Assembly (NCBI GenBank): GCA_000333855.2
Contig: CM007337.1
Coordinates: 284,356-310,404 of the forward strand
Direction of reading: 5' to 3'
DNA: 26,049 nt
Source: Endotrypanum monterogeii
Taxonomy: Eukaryota; Euglenozoa; Kinetoplastea; Trypanosomatida; Trypanosomatidae
Shown: positions 1-7,198 of the stretch, one piece after another
How the letters are laid out: each line of letters opens with the position of its first letter
Position numbering within the stretch: position 1 is the first letter of the stretch
Notes under the pieces: generated by a model
The model's database searches: none
The model's input: only the letters and a program-made list of their open reading frames with translations
Told to the model about the DNA's origin: nothing
Made by a program: the position numbers and the translations under genes

Positions 1-1099
1 CCATGTACGCGTTCACCTGCTGGAATACGCCGGAGAAGAAGACGTGCACGCTAGCGGGTGCGACGTAGCGTGCGGATATGGTGGCGGCGGGCGCGCCAAG
101 AGTCGATGTCCCCGCGCTGCTGCCCAGCAGCACCGCCTGGCCACTCGTGGCGGTCGATGGAAATCCGCAGGGTTCCGGGATGGGGGTGGCCGCTGCGGTG
201 GTGGGTGCCGGCGGCACACCACTGGCGTTGCGTGCTGTCGCCGTGTGCCCATGCTCGTCGTCGTCGCTGAGGCAGTAGAGTTGGCGGAGTCGCGCAACAC
301 AGCGCTCCTGCTGCCGCTGCTGGTTTGCCAGCAACAGTGGCGCGCCCGGTGCAGAGGCAGGGGATGTGGGTGTTCCTTGAACGGCTTGGTAGATGTCCTT
401 CACTGGGAGTGGCCCCTCCTGTGGTGTCACATGCAGCACACGCTCCAGCAGGGAGCAGCGTGATGCTGCACGGCTCGTTTCTTCGAGAAGCCACCGTGAG
501 AGACACGCCGGTGGGCACGGCACGCACTCGTACATGGACACGGTCTCGTCGTCGATGCCTGGGTCCGTGAAGAGAAACGACACGGCGACAGTGCCGGCCA
601 TCGCCTGAATGCCCGTCACCTCGGCGAGTGCGTAATGCAGTCGGTAGGGTGGCGGCGGCGGTGAGGCCAGCTGCTGCGCCGCCGCTGCGGTGACTGGGGA
701 TCCGCCGGCGGTCCCACCGCTCACACACACCGACGAGCGACTGCGTACGCGGTGAGGTGCGAAGACGACGGAGCCGATGGACAGAGTGCCGATGCACGGG
801 TTGGGGCCGTGTGGCGGTGCGGCCAATGCAGACAGCGGTGGGGGCGACGAAGAGGCCTGTACACCTTTCACTTCCTCTGCTTCTTTCCCATTGGTGTGCG
901 TGGCCGTGCGTCGTGACGGCGGCGCGGCAGTGAGTCGCCACAACGCGAGAAAGTCCAACACAGGCGACGAGAGGCCAGCGTCTTGGTGGCGAGACAGGTA
1001 GCGCAGCTGCTGTCCACCTTCATCTTCCGTGATCGTCTCGGCTTTCACGGCAGCACGGAGCTGTGGAGGCGGGTTTTCAGCGGTGGCGGCGGTGTCCAT
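1..1099 (-). CDS. Hypothetical conserved-type protein, 3' end cut by window edge
   Basis: Partial gene: the minus-strand frame is open from an ATG at 1099 to the left edge, giving at least 366 codons without a stop. I chose this ATG because the frame shows strong G/C-ending codon preference right from it, and an AAAG/CAG lies just upstream as a possible splice acceptor. The protein starts MDTAATAENPPPQLRAAV. A more ordered stretch begins near residue 150 (YRLHYALAEVTGIQAMAG) and runs to about residue 230 (CSLLERVLHVTPQEGPLPVK). The rest is Ala/Pro/Ser-rich linker, with a short acidic patch (SDDDEHG) near residue 280. I see no signal peptide, membrane segment or recognisable catalytic motif, and I do not recognise the family. 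It is the last gene of the window in transcription order, downstream of the MLH3-like gene. A 296-codon frame at 51-941 on the same strand is only a shadow of it. Confidence 0.75.
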   Translation of the reverse strand, partial: MDTAATAENPPPQLRAAVKAETITEDEGGQQLRYLSRHQDAGLSSPVLDFLALWRLTAAPPSRRTATHTNGKEAEEVKGVQASSSPPPLSALAAPPHGPNPCIGTLSIGSVVFAPHRVRSRSSVCVSGGTAGGSPVTAAAAQQLASPPPPPYRLHYALAEVTGIQAMAGTVAVSFLFTDPGIDDETVSMYECVPCPPACLSRWLLEETSRAASRCSLLERVLHVTPQEGPLPVKDIYQAVQGTPTSPASAPGAPLLLANQQRQQERCVARLRQLYCLSDDDEHGHTATARNASGVPPAPTTAAATPIPEPCGFPSTATSGQAVLLGSSAGTSTLGAPAATISARYVAPASVHVFFSGVFQQVNAYM

Positions 1100-1874
1100 C
1101 TGCTTTGTATGTAAGCGTGCGGAAGGCGAGGGGGGTCGACACACACTTGCACACCCGCTCCAACCGAGGCGTTGTCCTTTAGTATTACCGAGTATTTCTA
1201 TATTTAATTCGCTTGTGTATATATGTATATACTATATGTATGTATGCATGTATGCATGTGTGTGTGTGTCTATGTTTTCCACGCTGTCCCGCCAACGTTC
1301 GTTCCGCCCCTTTTCTTTTCTCATTCCCTCGTGTTGTCGGGCGATGTGGGAGGGCGAGGAGCTCTCCTTGATGTTTGCGCGCTCAATTCTGTATGCCTGT
1401 ACGTTTATGTGTGTGTGTTTCACAGATGGTGACATACGTCGTGAGAAGGGTGGGGTGTGGTGGTGGTGGTGGAGGAAGAGAGCATCGTATAAGAGTTGGA
1501 GGGAGTGCGGAGTGCGGGCAGCGGCACACAGTGGGCCAAAAGCATGGAGGCGCACATCGTAACGGTGGAGAAGGCACGTCCATAGCCGTCTCTCTCCTCT
1601 CCCCGTGTTGATCGTGATCTCACACAAATGTCTTCTCGTTTTATGTTTCGTGGAAACATGAGTTGCTTGTGTGTGTGTGTGTGTGAGGGGGCGGGGGGAA
1701 GCGGTAAAATAGACAGTCGTGATACTGATTCAATTTTTTTTTTTGCGTGATCACCGGAGGTCCCTTTTCCCCTTCTAGGGAACATCCGAAGCCGAGGTAG
1801 CAGTGAGCAGTTAAGCAGAGAGGGGAGTTACACCGAGATGACGACACAGGCGAGCAGCGGGGCTCTGGTTTCCA
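1100..1874. other. Intergenic region between MLH3-like gene and the left-edge gene
   Basis: No credible gene. On the sense (minus) strand this should hold the 3' UTR of the MLH3-like mRNA and the splice signals of the next gene. It contains a (TG)n tract at about 1669-1685, a T11 run at about 1734-1744, a TATATG/TATGCATG-rich stretch at about 1217-1270 and a GGTGGTGGTGG stretch near 1459-1473. Short reading frames here translate only simple repeats. A polypyrimidine tract for the left-edge gene is not obvious; the best is the C-rich stretch at about 1123-1137. Confidence 0.7.
1669..1685. repeat. (TG)n microsatellite
   Basis: Dinucleotide run of about 8 TG units followed by a G-rich stretch; intergenic. 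It reads (CA)n in the transcript. Confidence 0.9.
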
Positions 1875-4800
1875 TTATTCTGCGGGGGTCAGGAGGGTGA
1901 AAGAGGGGCGCCCGTGTGAGCACAGGTGGAGCTGTTCAACGCAGTCGAGCGCAGCCACCATAGAGCGCATAGCTGTGGGGTGGAGAACGTCTCCAAACAT
2001 GACAGCTCCGCGGCAGGAGCGTGAGACGAAGAAGTCGAGAAATACCGAAGGAATAATCAGTGGGGGCGTCGGCGAGAGACGTGGAGGCCGTAGCGGCTGG
2101 GGGCAGTTGCAGTCGTAGACGGGATCGGTGGGAGAAATAGGTGGTGCCGTAGAGGTACTGTGAACTTCCCCATTCGCCGCGGCACCCACTGCTTCTAGCT
2201 CCTCCACCGTATGCTTAAGGATCTGCATCGAGGTGAAGTGATGCACGGCACCTTCCACACTCAGACAAGGCCATGTCAGCACAGCCGTGGCTAGTGCAAC
2301 ATGCTCGCGTTCGCCCAAGGCCGCAGCTGTCCTACAGCGCGTGTCCCTCCCGCGAACGACTGAGAGACTTTTGTGGTGAAATCGCCATCCCCACTGACGC
2401 AGATGTCCCTCCACGGCGGTAACGCGCAGACGCCACTCATCTGGCAACGATACGGGGAATGACGCCGCCGCCAACGGTGTCCCCTGCGAACAATCTGGGT
2501 CAGTCAACGTAAGCGCCGACAGCAGCTGTGCGATGCGATGGCGATGCTCCAGTGAACTTCGTGCTTGGGGGCTGAGCGACGAAGAGGGGCTGTATGCGCG
2601 TTCCGAGCCAGCATTCAGTTCTAGATGCACACGCTCGCTTGTAGTATGCTTCTGCATGCCACGCTGCAGCTCTGGATGACATACGTAGGTGTCTGCAAAG
2701 CAAAGAAAGAACTCTAGACGCACTCGTTCGTGCACTGCGTGTTGATCTGCGACCCACCACCGGAATGCGTGCGGATGGGGGCGGTGTGCTAGAACTTGAG
2801 GGGGCACACGTGCTGGGCCGTTGGGTGTCTCGACCGCATGCCGTAAAGGGGTAGTGGGACAGGCAAGTATCAGAAACTTGCGTGCCCACTGGAGCACCGA
2901 GACATCAGCAGAGAAGACTGTCGTGATCGGTGGAGCATCATGTTGCAGGGCAGCTGTCGCTCTGGTTTCCTCCGAGAGTGCGGCTTCACTTTCGAGGCAT
3001 TTGTTGACTGCCTTCATCGGCGTCCATGGACGCGGCGGCGCACATGCGTGCGGCAGGCGCCGTAGCGCATGTCCACGCCCTGTGTCCAGTAGGTACCGAA
3101 TTTGTGTCAGTTGTTCTTCCGTCGTGGGACCCCGAGTGAGCGGTGGCGGTTGAGCAGCGCCGGGTGATATCCAACAGGTCGACGTTGTCTTTATAGTGTG
3201 ATGGTTGCGCAGCGCCGCTTGTATTTCTTTTTCTTCTCTGGCGACACGGTCCATGTTGGGGTCGAGGGTGACGGGAGTACGACGCGGTGCGGCAACAGCT
3301 GCTGAAGGGTTCACAGTGTGTCCGGGAGAGCCCCATTGAAGCAGTGAGGCCGGGTTGATTCGCACGTGATGCAGGGCTCCGGTGCGAGCTGCCAAGCCCA
3401 CAGAAGGACCGGTCAAAGATTTACTCGTTCCGGAGGGCGATACCGGCGTGTGGACTTGTGTCCCAGGAACAGCAGCAGCTTCTAGGACCTGCTGGCAGAG
3501 GTATCGCATGCGCAGCTGCACCTTTGCGTTTTCCTGTTGCATCAGCACGCGGTTCGGTGCGATAGGGGACTGCTGTCGTTCATTCGACATGGACGCTGGC
3601 GGGGGGTTTGTTGAGCCCAGCGGATAGTTGAGGTCCCCAAGAGGATCCTCACCAATTTTGTACCTCCGAGAACTGCCGGCGAGGAGCTGCAGTGCTTCAT
3701 CGTAGAGCTGCGCAAAGGTGTCCGGTGCCGAGTGGGCGTGCCGAGCCTCGGAGATCCGCGGAGGAACGTACACGCCGTCAACGAATACAAATACCGGAAC
3801 TGCCATCACTGCTACGGTGGAGATCGATCTTTTTGACTGCAAACATCTGCTATGGTAACGTCGATGCGCGTTAGCAGCGATAATATTGTAGGCCCAATGC
3901 GTAGCTTCCAGTACATGGAAATGAGTTTGACGTAGCGCTGAAGACAGGGGATGTTGTAGGCTGCGACGGGCATTGTTTGGTGGTGTATGCGCCGGGTCAT
4001 CTCGCACAATTATCATCGTAAGGTTCGTCTGGCGCCGGGACAAAGACACAAGAGGAAAGGAGTCAGCCGTGGACGGGGCCTTGGGGGTGGCCGAGGCGGT
4101 GATATCCAGGGGAGGAGGTGTGGCGAAGAGCACTGAGAAGAGACCAGGCCGCACAACTATTTCCGTTAGTTCCCCTCCTCCGGTCCCCTCCTCCGAGCAC
4201 CATGCACTGCTGGAGAAACTCCCTCTCCTCGCAGCAAGTGGAGAAGGTTTTCCTTCATGCAGTTCCGCACGGGCAGATGGGGGCTTTGGGGGGGAAATGC
4301 CGAAGGCGCGACACAGACGATATGCTGTAGCCTCGCCGCGCGTGCGGCGTGGAGCGCGTCTTTGGTCCACGTGTCCCTCTCTTGGTTCTTGAAGCACGCG
4401 AAGAGTGCCTTTGAACAAGCCATGACGATCCACACACAGTCCCGCCGCCGCGGTGGGGTCAGCGTGCGTGCCATTGCCACCGCGACCCGTACAGGGGGCA
4501 GAGGTGCATCGAGGGGCCTTGGAGAGCGAGAGTGCACGCAACGGGCGTACTTGAGCTGGCTCACATCGGGTGAGGCCCATGTCTCCACTGAAGTCACAGT
4601 CGGTGATCAACTGCGCAGAAAACATCGAAGCCCTGGGCACCGGTACTGTGCACCCGGCGAGCGGCATCTCTGTACCCTCGCTTGCGTCGAGATGCGTGTC
4701 GACTAGGTACAATGGCGCCAGGAGCGTACACGCTGCAATTTGGAAAACGATTTCCATGAGATTCTGCTGCTCCTCTCGCCGTACACGCATTGCAGACGCC

Positions 4801-5702
4801 GACTTTCGCGCCCACAAGACGCGGCTACGAGCGAGCTCCTTTTGGTTCGATTCACTTGTGCTCTTGCAGGTGCCATCAACACCGTCGCCGCTCCTGTTGC
4901 AGGTGATGGCACTGAGGCTGCAGGTGTCGATGAGTGGCGCAAAAGGAGCCTGGCGCACCGGCAGGCTGTAGAAAAGCCCGCGTACTCGGCATACAGTGGT
5001 GAGGCACAGAAAGCTGCCTCCACTGTTGGCATCACCACCAACGCTTGACTGACCGTGGTGAACGCTCCCATTCCTGCGCACTTTTCTTTCAGGGAGTTGC
5101 ATCTGCTGACCACAGTGCCACCGTGTTTCCGGCACAAGGGCCCGCACAAGAAAGCAGGGTTGTGGGGCCCGCAATGAGTGTTGTGTAGCTACAGCGCTTC
5201 TCTCACAATCAGCTGCCGTACTCCAGTTGATGAACTCGTCTGTTGGACAGACGTCACATCCTGCCGTTGCGCTTTTCGCGATGAGCAGCGACACACTCAC
5301 GGACACATCAGTACAGATGGACGCCAGGCGTTCCAAGGGCTCAAGTGCAGCATATGGTGGTGTTACGTGGTTCACCTCCTCTGCACCTCCTGATGTAGCA
5401 GAGCGTGCAACATTCTTCCTTACCGCCAGTTCATTGCTTCTTCTAAGCTTGTCCGTGAGAGGCAAAGCGCGTGTTCGTGTGATGTCCCACGCGAGTGCTG
5501 GGAGACAGAACGACACCGCCATGTCGTGTGAGGCATCTTTATCATTGTGAAAGAGTGCTATCTCACCAGCCTCAGCCTCAAGTACTGGCAATACCACTTG
5601 CACCACGCGGGCGAAGGCGTCTGTGAAGGTTGGGAACTCCTGACTGGCACACAGCACAGTATTGTCAAGTCCCGTCAGCCGATGGATGTGGTCTTGGTGC
5701 AT
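1875..5702 (-). CDS. MLH3: MutL-family mismatch repair / meiotic endonuclease, MLH3-like
   Basis: A 1275-residue MutL homologue. The C-terminal nuclease domain is clear: D986-Q-H-A-V-H-E-R-V-R-L-E997 matches the metal-binding DQHA(X)2E(X)4E motif, SCRGAVMFGDVL (C1230) matches the ACR/ACHGA motif, and C1261-S-H-G-R-P-S matches CxHGRP. The ERxRLE and GRPS spellings are closer to MLH3 than to PMS2/PMS1. RKFLILA, about 40-50 residues before DQHA, matches the MutL NKFI strand. In the N-terminal half LTTV...GLFYSLPVR (about residues 235-250) matches the GTTV/LFYxLPVR block of the ATPase module, and VFVFVDGVYV (about 635) the transducer strand FLFVNxRxV. The ATP-binding motifs themselves are missing (see findings). 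In other eukaryotes MLH3 pairs with MLH1 and nicks DNA in the nucleus during crossover formation and repair. The start is supported by a strong pyrimidine tract and an AG 11 bases upstream. Long Ser/Thr/Pro/Ala linkers make it larger than many relatives. Confidence 0.85.
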   Translation of the reverse strand: MHQDHIHRLTGLDNTVLCASQEFPTFTDAFARVVQVVLPVLEAEAGEIALFHNDKDASHDMAVSFCLPALAWDITRTRALPLTDKLRRSNELAVRKNVARSATSGGAEEVNHVTPPYAALEPLERLASICTDVSVSVSLLIAKSATAGCDVCPTDEFINWSTAADCERSAVATQHSLRAPQPCFLVRALVPETRWHCGQQMQLPERKVRRNGSVHHGQSSVGGDANSGGSFLCLTTVCRVRGLFYSLPVRQAPFAPLIDTCSLSAITCNRSGDGVDGTCKSTSESNQKELARSRVLWARKSASAMRVRREEQQNLMEIVFQIAACTLLAPLYLVDTHLDASEGTEMPLAGCTVPVPRASMFSAQLITDCDFSGDMGLTRCEPAQVRPLRALSLSKAPRCTSAPCTGRGGNGTHADPTAAAGLCVDRHGLFKGTLRVLQEPREGHVDQRRAPRRTRGEATAYRLCRAFGISPPKPPSARAELHEGKPSPLAARRGSFSSSAWCSEEGTGGGELTEIVVRPGLFSVLFATPPPLDITASATPKAPSTADSFPLVSLSRRQTNLTMIIVRDDPAHTPPNNARRSLQHPLSSALRQTHFHVLEATHWAYNIIAANAHRRYHSRCLQSKRSISTVAVMAVPVFVFVDGVYVPPRISEARHAHSAPDTFAQLYDEALQLLAGSSRRYKIGEDPLGDLNYPLGSTNPPPASMSNERQQSPIAPNRVLMQQENAKVQLRMRYLCQQVLEAAAVPGTQVHTPVSPSGTSKSLTGPSVGLAARTGALHHVRINPASLLQWGSPGHTVNPSAAVAAPRRTPVTLDPNMDRVAREEKEIQAALRNHHTIKTTSTCWISPGAAQPPPLTRGPTTEEQLTQIRYLLDTGRGHALRRLPHACAPPRPWTPMKAVNKCLESEAALSEETRATAALQHDAPPITTVFSADVSVLQWARKFLILACPTTPLRHAVETPNGPARVPPQVLAHRPHPHAFRWWVADQHAVHERVRLEFFLCFADTYVCHPELQRGMQKHTTSERVHLELNAGSERAYSPSSSLSPQARSSLEHRHRIAQLLSALTLTDPDCSQGTPLAAASFPVSLPDEWRLRVTAVEGHLRQWGWRFHHKSLSVVRGRDTRCRTAAALGEREHVALATAVLTWPCLSVEGAVHHFTSMQILKHTVEELEAVGAAANGEVHSTSTAPPISPTDPVYDCNCPQPLRPPRLSPTPPLIIPSVFLDFFVSRSCRGAVMFGDVLHPTAMRSMVAALDCVEQLHLCSHGRPSFTLLTPAE

Positions 5703-5713
5703 TGTGCGGATGT

Positions 5714-5781
5714 CTGATGCAGCATCGACACACCGCCAAAGGGTATCCCGAGGAGGGAGGGAGAGAGAGAGAGGGGGGGGG
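5714..5781 (-). promoter_or_regulatory. Putative spliced-leader acceptor of the MLH3-like gene
   Basis: The sense strand has an uninterrupted pyrimidine run (C8-9 followed by CT repeats and CCCTCCCTCC; 5750-5781). The first AG downstream is at 5715/5714, leaving an 11-base 5' UTR before the ATG at 5702. An ATG in CGATGCTGC lies before this AG, so it would not be in the mRNA. Confidence 0.7.
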
Positions 5782-5911
5782 CCTTAGCAACGACCAAAGC
5801 GTTTTTTTTTTTTGTGTCTGTGTGTGCGTGTACATGTGTGTCCGATTGCATCATGGGTGAGGGAGGAGGTAGAAGCAACTGATAGCTGAGTTGAATGGGA
5901 GGCACTATGGC

Positions 5912-5932
5912 TGTGTGTGTGTGTGTGTGTGT
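5912..5932. repeat. (TG)n microsatellite
   Basis: About 10 TG units, about 210 bases upstream of the MLH3-like start. It reads (CA)n in the transcript. Confidence 0.95.
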
Positions 5933-6447
5933 TCCTACAAGAGAAGTGCATCAGAGGGATTGGCAGGTGTACTTCTCCACAAGTTGCTAGATATCCGTTA
6001 CTCTTTATAGTTCAAAGAGATCACCTTTTTTTTTCTTATCTTGCCTGTGTGCGCGTGTGCATATATGCACGTTGTACAGTAACCTCTCCAGAGATTCAGT
6101 CACAGAGAGATCATTTCGAGGTAAAACACACACACATTTATTTGTATATATAAATATGTTATTACTTCATTAGTGTTCCCTTCCTTTTTGCTTCCCCCCC
6201 ATTTCACACAGACCGACGTATCCACACATATACAGGTGTGCGCATATAAATCTCTTTCACTCTATACATACATACGTGCATGATGCACTCAGGGTCACGC
6301 CCAGGCATATACACAGACACATGACAACGGCAATGAAACTGTCGAGCTTTAATGCAAAGGGAATACGGAAGAGATCGTAAAAAACAAAAAAAAAACATCA
6401 ACACGTCTGCCTCTGTCTGTCTGTCTCCATGTACCTCAAGGGTGCAA

Positions 6448-6464
6448 ACACACACACACACACA
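6448..6464. repeat. (CA)n microsatellite
   Basis: About 8 CA units followed by A-rich DNA, in the presumed kinase 3' UTR. Confidence 0.9.
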
Positions 6465-6587
6465 AAAGTAAACAAAAAAAAAAAACAAATAATAGTAAAA
6501 AGAGATTAGATGGGACATACTCTCCACAGAAAAAAAAGAAAGTTGAACATTCCGTGTGGGTATCAACACCATCGATCCCTTTCTACA

Positions 6588-6609
6588 AACACACACACAC
6601 ACACACACA
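6588..6609. repeat. (CA)n microsatellite with CATA extension
   Basis: About 11 CA units, running on into an imperfect ACATAC repeat to about 6630. Confidence 0.95.
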
Positions 6610-6717
6610 TACATACACACATACATACAATGAAGGAGGTGAGAGAGGGGACAGGGGGATCAACTGTGTGAATGGTGTGTGTGTAGGAAGGGACGATACA
6701 TCGATGGGGAAAACAAC

Positions 6718-6734
6718 ATATATATATATATATA
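6718..6734. repeat. (TA)n microsatellite
   Basis: About 8 TA units in the presumed kinase 3' UTR. Confidence 0.9.
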
Positions 6735-6921
6735 CAGAGAAAGACATGAAGCACTTCTACATACATGCGTGCTTTAAAAGCAGCAAAAAATCTTTTTTTC
6801 GGTGTGTGTGTGTGTGGGGAGCATGTGATGTAGGCTGCAGTGGGCCGAGAAAGATGGATGGAGGGCGACGACCTCTTTTACTTTCTTCCTTCGCTGCCGT
6901 TTCCCATTGCACTACTTTGAT

Positions 6922-6946
6922 TATATATATATATATATATATATAT
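6922..6946. repeat. (TA)n microsatellite
   Basis: About 12 TA units, about 250 bases after the kinase stop codon. It is self-complementary and could fold in RNA. Confidence 0.95.
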
Positions 6947-7198
6947 GTCCCTGTCCGAAAAATAAAAAGGTCCGGTTGCTGTCGTAGTTGCTCGACAGGA
7001 AATTTATCCTCGCTTCGTGCTCTCCTCCTCCCCCTTGCCGTCGATGCATGGCTTTTGTGTTTCGGCAAGGGTGTCGGAGACAGGCGAATAGGTGCAGTTT
7101 GTATTGGGGGGTTTTGTGCTTTGAGCAGCTTTGGGAAAGGGCGGCGAAGGGGGGCTTTCTGTATCGTCGTCGTCGCCATCGAAGGAGCGGTGGGGAGG

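Larger units (their letters stand above)
5703..7198. other. Long intergenic region, kinase 3' UTR and MLH3 upstream region
   Basis: About 1.5 kb with no credible gene. It holds the pyrimidine tract and AG used by the MLH3-like gene at its left end. The rest is presumably the long 3' UTR of the kinase mRNA. It is crowded with simple repeats: T12 (5802-5813), (TG)n (5912-5932), two (CA)n tracts (6448-6464, 6588-6609), two (TA)n tracts (6718-6734, 6922-6946) and several A-rich runs (about 6383-6396, 6473-6484). Reading frames of 140-219 codons here translate repeat peptides (HTHT, YIYI, VCVC) or overlap the kinase and are not genes. Confidence 0.7.

Noticed and set aside
51..941. Minus-strand frame of 296 codons
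   Set aside because: It overlaps the left-edge gene in another frame, is rich in Arg/His/Thr as expected of a GC-rich shadow, and lacks the codon preference seen in the chosen frame.
4844..4853. GGTTCGATTC, a perfect tRNA B-box consensus
   Set aside because: The flanking bases do not form a T stem, I found no A-box partner, and it lies antisense within the MLH3-like coding sequence.
5703..7198. Possible retroposon remnant (SIDER/ingi type) in a long 3' UTR
   Set aside because: I could not identify a hallmark sequence, poly(A) end or target-site duplication by eye; A-rich runs alone are not enough. A search with SIDER profiles would decide it.
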